64,000 nt of DNA, taken from Massilia sp. KIM. GTDB lineage: Bacteria; Pseudomonadota; Gammaproteobacteria; Burkholderiales; Burkholderiaceae_D. Shown here piece after piece: positions 59,823 to 64,000 of the stretch. A program made the position numbers and the translations under genes. A model generated the notes under the pieces. It ran no database searches. It saw nothing but the letters and a program-made list of their open reading frames with translations, and had not been told where the DNA came from. The DNA lies in the NCBI RefSeq assembly GCF_002007115.1, contig NZ_MVAD01000001.1:3162001-3226000 (forward strand), written 5' to 3'. The number at the start of each line of letters is the position of its first letter. Position 1 is the first letter of the stretch.

Positions 59823-60566
59823 TCAGTTGAGTTGCAGGAGGCGGCGCGGGATGCGCTGCCCCGGCGCGATGGCGTAGGCCTGGGCCAGCGCCTTGTAGGT
59901 GTAGGCCTGGGCGCGCGCCAGCGCGCTCTCCATGTCGTCGCCCACGGCCAGGCGCGCCGCGATGGCGGCCGCCAGGGTGCAGCCGCTGCCGTGGTAGGCG
60001 TTGGGCAAGCGCGGCCAGCCCCAGGCGCGCATGTCGGCGCCGCCGCGCATCCAGCGGTTGATCACCATGTTGCCGTCCGCATGCCCGCCGGTGACCAGCA
60101 CGTGCTCGCAGGGCAGCTCGCCCAGCGCCGCCGCTTCGGGCAGGTTCGGCACCGCGATGGTCGCCAGTTCCAGGAGCGGGCGCAGGGCCTCGGCCGGATC
60201 GCCCTGCCCCAGCGCGTGGCCGTGGCCGCTGGCCAGCACCGGGTCCAGCACCACCGGCAGCCTGGGCGCGCGTTCGCGCAGGCGCCGCAGCACCGAGGCG
60301 ATCGCCTCGGCGTTCGCGGCACTGCCCGGGATGCCGATCTTGACCGCGTCGATGGCGCAGGCGGCCAGCAGGGGCTCGGCCTGGCGCACGATGAAGTCCG
60401 GGTCCACCGGCGCCACCTCGAACACCCGGTTGTTGTCCTGGGCGGTGAGCGTGGTCGCCACCGGCAGCGCGTGCGCGCCCTGGGCGGCGACCGCCAGGAT
60501 ATCGGCGGCCAGGCCGGCCCCGCCGCCGGGGTCGAGCCCGGCGAACACCAGCACGGTCGGGCTCAA
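59823..60566 (-). CDS. thiD: Hydroxymethylpyrimidine/phosphomethylpyrimidine kinase
   Basis: This 247-residue ribokinase-fold enzyme makes HMP pyrophosphate for thiamine synthesis. It has the N-terminal [16 protein letters not shown] substrate motif, [12 protein letters not shown] in the centre and [14 protein letters not shown] with the catalytic GSGC loop. The start overlaps the thiG stop by four bases. The length is slightly short of E. coli ThiD but complete. Part of thiCSGDE. Confidence 0.94.
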   Translation of the reverse strand: MSPTVLVFAGLDPGGGAGLAADILAVAAQGAHALPVATTLTAQDNNRVFEVAPVDPDFIVRQAEPLLAACAIDAVKIGIPGSAANAEAIASVLRRLRERAPRLPVVLDPVLASGHGHALGQGDPAEALRPLLELATIAVPNLPEAAALGELPCEHVLVTGGHADGNMVINRWMRGGADMRAWGWPRLPNAYHGSGCTLAAAIAARLAVGDDMESALARAQAYTYKALAQAYAIAPGQRIPRRLLQLN

Positions 60567-61366
60567 TTGGTGATCTTTCCGTCCACCGGTGAGGAAGGCG
60601 AGGCCTCGAAGCGGCGCGGCATGCGCCCGGCCAGGAAGGCCTCGCGACCGGCGATCACGGCATGCTTCATGGCGCGCCCCATGCGCACCGGGTCGCCCGC
60701 CTTGGCGATCGCGGTGTTCATCAGGACGCCGTCGCAGCCCAGTTCCATGGCGATGGCGGCGTCCGAGGCCGTGCCCACGCCGGCGTCGACCAGCACCGGC
60801 ACCGTGGCCTGCTCGATCACCAGGCGCAGGTTCCAGGGATTCAGGATGCCCATGCCGGAGCCGATCAGGGAAGCCAGCGGCATCACCGCCACGCAGCCGA
60901 TCTCCTGCAGGATGCGCGCCTGGATCGGGTCGTCGCTGCAGTAGACCATGACGTCGAAGCCGTCCTTGACCAGGGTCTCGGCTGCCTTGATGGTTTCCGG
61001 CATGTGCGGGAACAGGGTCTTCTCGTCCCCCAGCACCTCGAGCTTGACCAGCTTGTGCCCGCCCAGCAGTTCGCGCGCCATCTGTAGGGTGTACACCGCG
61101 TCCTGCGCGTTGTAGCAGCCGGCCGTATTGGGCAGGATGGTGAATTCCGAGGGCGGCAGCACGTCCAGCAGGCTGGGCGCGTTCGGGTCCTGGCCGATGT
61201 TCACGCGGCGGATCGCCACGGTGACGATCTCGGCCCCCGCGGCCAGGGTCGCCTCGCGGGTCTGCTCCAGGTCGCGGTACTTGCCGCTGCCCACCAGCAG
61301 GCGCGAGCCGTACTGGCGGCCGGCGATGGTCAGCACGTCGTTCTTCAGTTCAGTCCTTGCATTCAT
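60563..61366 (-). CDS. thiG: Thiazole synthase
   Basis: This 267-residue TIM-barrel enzyme forms the thiazole ring from deoxyxylulose phosphate, dehydroglycine and ThiS thiocarboxylate. Visible features are [11 protein letters not shown] at the start, the [20 protein letters not shown] segment with the Schiff-base lysine, and [22 protein letters not shown] for phosphate binding. Deoxyxylulose phosphate is made by Dxs, encoded elsewhere in this window. Coupled with thiS upstream (12-base gap) and thiD downstream. Confidence 0.95.
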   Translation of the reverse strand: MNARTELKNDVLTIAGRQYGSRLLVGSGKYRDLEQTREATLAAGAEIVTVAIRRVNIGQDPNAPSLLDVLPPSEFTILPNTAGCYNAQDAVYTLQMARELLGGHKLVKLEVLGDEKTLFPHMPETIKAAETLVKDGFDVMVYCSDDPIQARILQEIGCVAVMPLASLIGSGMGILNPWNLRLVIEQATVPVLVDAGVGTASDAAIAMELGCDGVLMNTAIAKAGDPVRMGRAMKHAVIAGREAFLAGRMPRRFEASPSSPVDGKITN

Positions 61367-61378
61367 TGTTCTCTCCTG

Positions 61379-61582
61379 TCAGCCGCCACCGATGGCGCGC
61401 ACGATGTCCACCCGGTCCCGGGCCTGCAGCCGGCGGTCCAGCCAGCGCTGGCGCGGCACCACTTCGCGGTTCACGGCCAGCGCGATGCCGCTGCCGGCCA
61501 GTCCCAGTTCGCTGACCAGCTCCTGCAGCGAATGCCCTTCGGGCACCTCGCGCGCCTGGCCATTGAGCACGATCTCCGGCAT
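61379..61582 (-). CDS. thiS: Sulfur carrier protein ThiS
   Basis: This 67-residue ubiquitin-like protein ends in the essential Gly-Gly (RAIGGG), which is adenylated and thiocarboxylated to carry sulfur to ThiG. The core ALAVNREVVPRQRWLDRRLQARDRVDIV is typical. The ATG at 61582 was chosen because a longer frame runs into thiC. No ThiF adenylyltransferase or ThiO/ThiH gene is in this operon, so those functions must be encoded elsewhere. It lies two bases after the thiC stop. Confidence 0.94.
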   Translation of the reverse strand: MPEIVLNGQAREVPEGHSLQELVSELGLAGSGIALAVNREVVPRQRWLDRRLQARDRVDIVRAIGGG

Positions 61583-61584
61583 GG

Positions 61585-63670
<2,086 letters not shown>

Positions 63671-63680
63671 CGTGTGCGGT

Positions 63681-63698
63681 CCCCGGGATGTCCCGGGG
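63681..63698. repeat. GC-rich palindrome CCCCGGGA-TG-TCCCGGGG
   Basis: This perfect 8-bp inverted repeat around TG lies between the riboswitch 5' end and the valS promoter. It could be a hairpin in the thi leader or an operator. Its loop is too short for a stable tight stem beyond seven pairs. No function can be assigned. Confidence 0.45.
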
Positions 63699-63730
63699 GC
63701 CAGCGGGCCGGATTATACGCGCTTCTACTC

Positions 63731-63736
63731 TATAAT
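63731..63736 (+). promoter_or_regulatory. Candidate -10 box (TATAAT) of valS
   Basis: A perfect TATAAT lies 36 bases before the valS ATG. The -35 region about 17 bases upstream (near 63708) is not close to TTGACA. The location and short leader fit a housekeeping promoter with a weak -35 element. Confidence 0.5.
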
Positions 63737-63771
63737 GGACCTTTTCGCAAAAAATCTTACGCCACCACATC

Positions 63772-64000
63772 ATGGAATTAGCCAAGTCTTTCGAGCCAGC
63801 GGACATTGAACAATACTGGCGCGCCGAGTGGGAAAAGCGCGGTTACTTCACCGCGACCATGGACGAGGGCAAGCCGTCGTTCAGCATCCAGCTGCCGCCG
63901 CCGAACGTGACCGGCACCCTGCACATGGGCCACGCGTTCAACCAGACCGTCATGGACGGCCTGACCCGCTATTACCGCATGCGCGGCTATAACACCGCAT
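63772..64000 (+). CDS. valS: Valine-tRNA ligase, N-terminal part (truncated by the window)
   Basis: The first 76 residues of valyl-tRNA synthetase are visible, starting [16 protein letters not shown]. The class I ATP-binding HIGH-type motif appears as [24 protein letters not shown]. The enzyme charges tRNA-Val and is normally about 900-950 residues, so the rest lies past the window end. The ATG at 63772 gives the family start; no strong Shine-Dalgarno is visible. It is divergent from the thi operon. Confidence 0.95.
   Translation, partial: MELAKSFEPADIEQYWRAEWEKRGYFTATMDEGKPSFSIQLPPPNVTGTLHMGHAFNQTVMDGLTRYYRMRGYNTA

Overview
The window looks like a chromosome segment of a high-GC betaproteobacterium of the Oxalobacteraceae, probably Massilia/Telluria-like. 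The grounds are the gene order (dxs-ispA-xseB next to a Rieske oxygenase, polA beside type II thrB, thiC-S-G-D-E behind a TPP riboswitch), three PEP-CTERM proteins, large TonB and glycosidase loci, and dispersed REP-type palindromes. This is inference from gene content; no marker RNA gene is present.

Layout. 0.4-8.7 kb: Cys-type glutathione peroxidase, a GH97 alpha-glucosidase, an orphan small protein, the glycolate oxidase operon glcDEF (minus strand), and on the plus strand a PduO-type cobalamin adenosyltransferase followed by a 2OG-Fe(II) oxygenase. 8.8-13.6 kb: two PEP-CTERM surface proteins and a large subtilase whose start codon overlaps the second PEP-CTERM gene. 13.8-16.9 kb: the isoprenoid operon xseB-ispA-dxs. 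17-23 kb: Rieske oxygenase, DMT exporter, mercaptopyruvate sulfurtransferase, then a small stress module (DJ-1/PfpI protein plus ABM monooxygenase) divergent from a LysR regulator, and a Sui1/YciH factor.

22.7-38.3 kb is the main accessory block, a mannoside-utilisation locus entirely on the minus strand. A TonB receptor, a flavin-dependent halogenase-like protein and a large GH92 enzyme form one unit. A LacI regulator, AGE-type mannose isomerase/epimerase, PfkB kinase, second GH92 enzyme and FucP-type transporter form the other. The inferred route is outer-membrane import, periplasmic mannosidase cleavage, mannose uptake, isomerisation to fructose and phosphorylation. The palindrome GTTTANTAAAC occurs upstream of both units and is a candidate LacI-family operator. 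The two GH92 enzymes differ at the catalytic-acid position (Glu versus Gln), which suggests different leaving groups, possibly including mannose-phosphate caps.

38.4-50.4 kb: old yellow enzyme, ZIP transporter, Tat-exported dienelactone hydrolase, a third PEP-CTERM protein that runs into the 3' end of polA, polA, a DUF2782-type protein, thrB, a membrane protein, and UvrD/PcrA helicase with a probable LexA box. Between the last two lies a REP palindrome bordered on one side by four 12-bp repeats and on the other by eleven roughly 21-bp repeats. 50.5-58.4 kb: GFA protein, SRPBCC protein, an M56 peptidase with a methionine-heptad tail, formaldehyde dehydrogenase adhC, an orphan ANTAR response regulator, a second subtilase, and a small inverted-repeat element that has split and duplicated an intrinsic terminator. 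58.4-64 kb: ion channel, the thiamine operon with its riboswitch, and the 5' end of valS.
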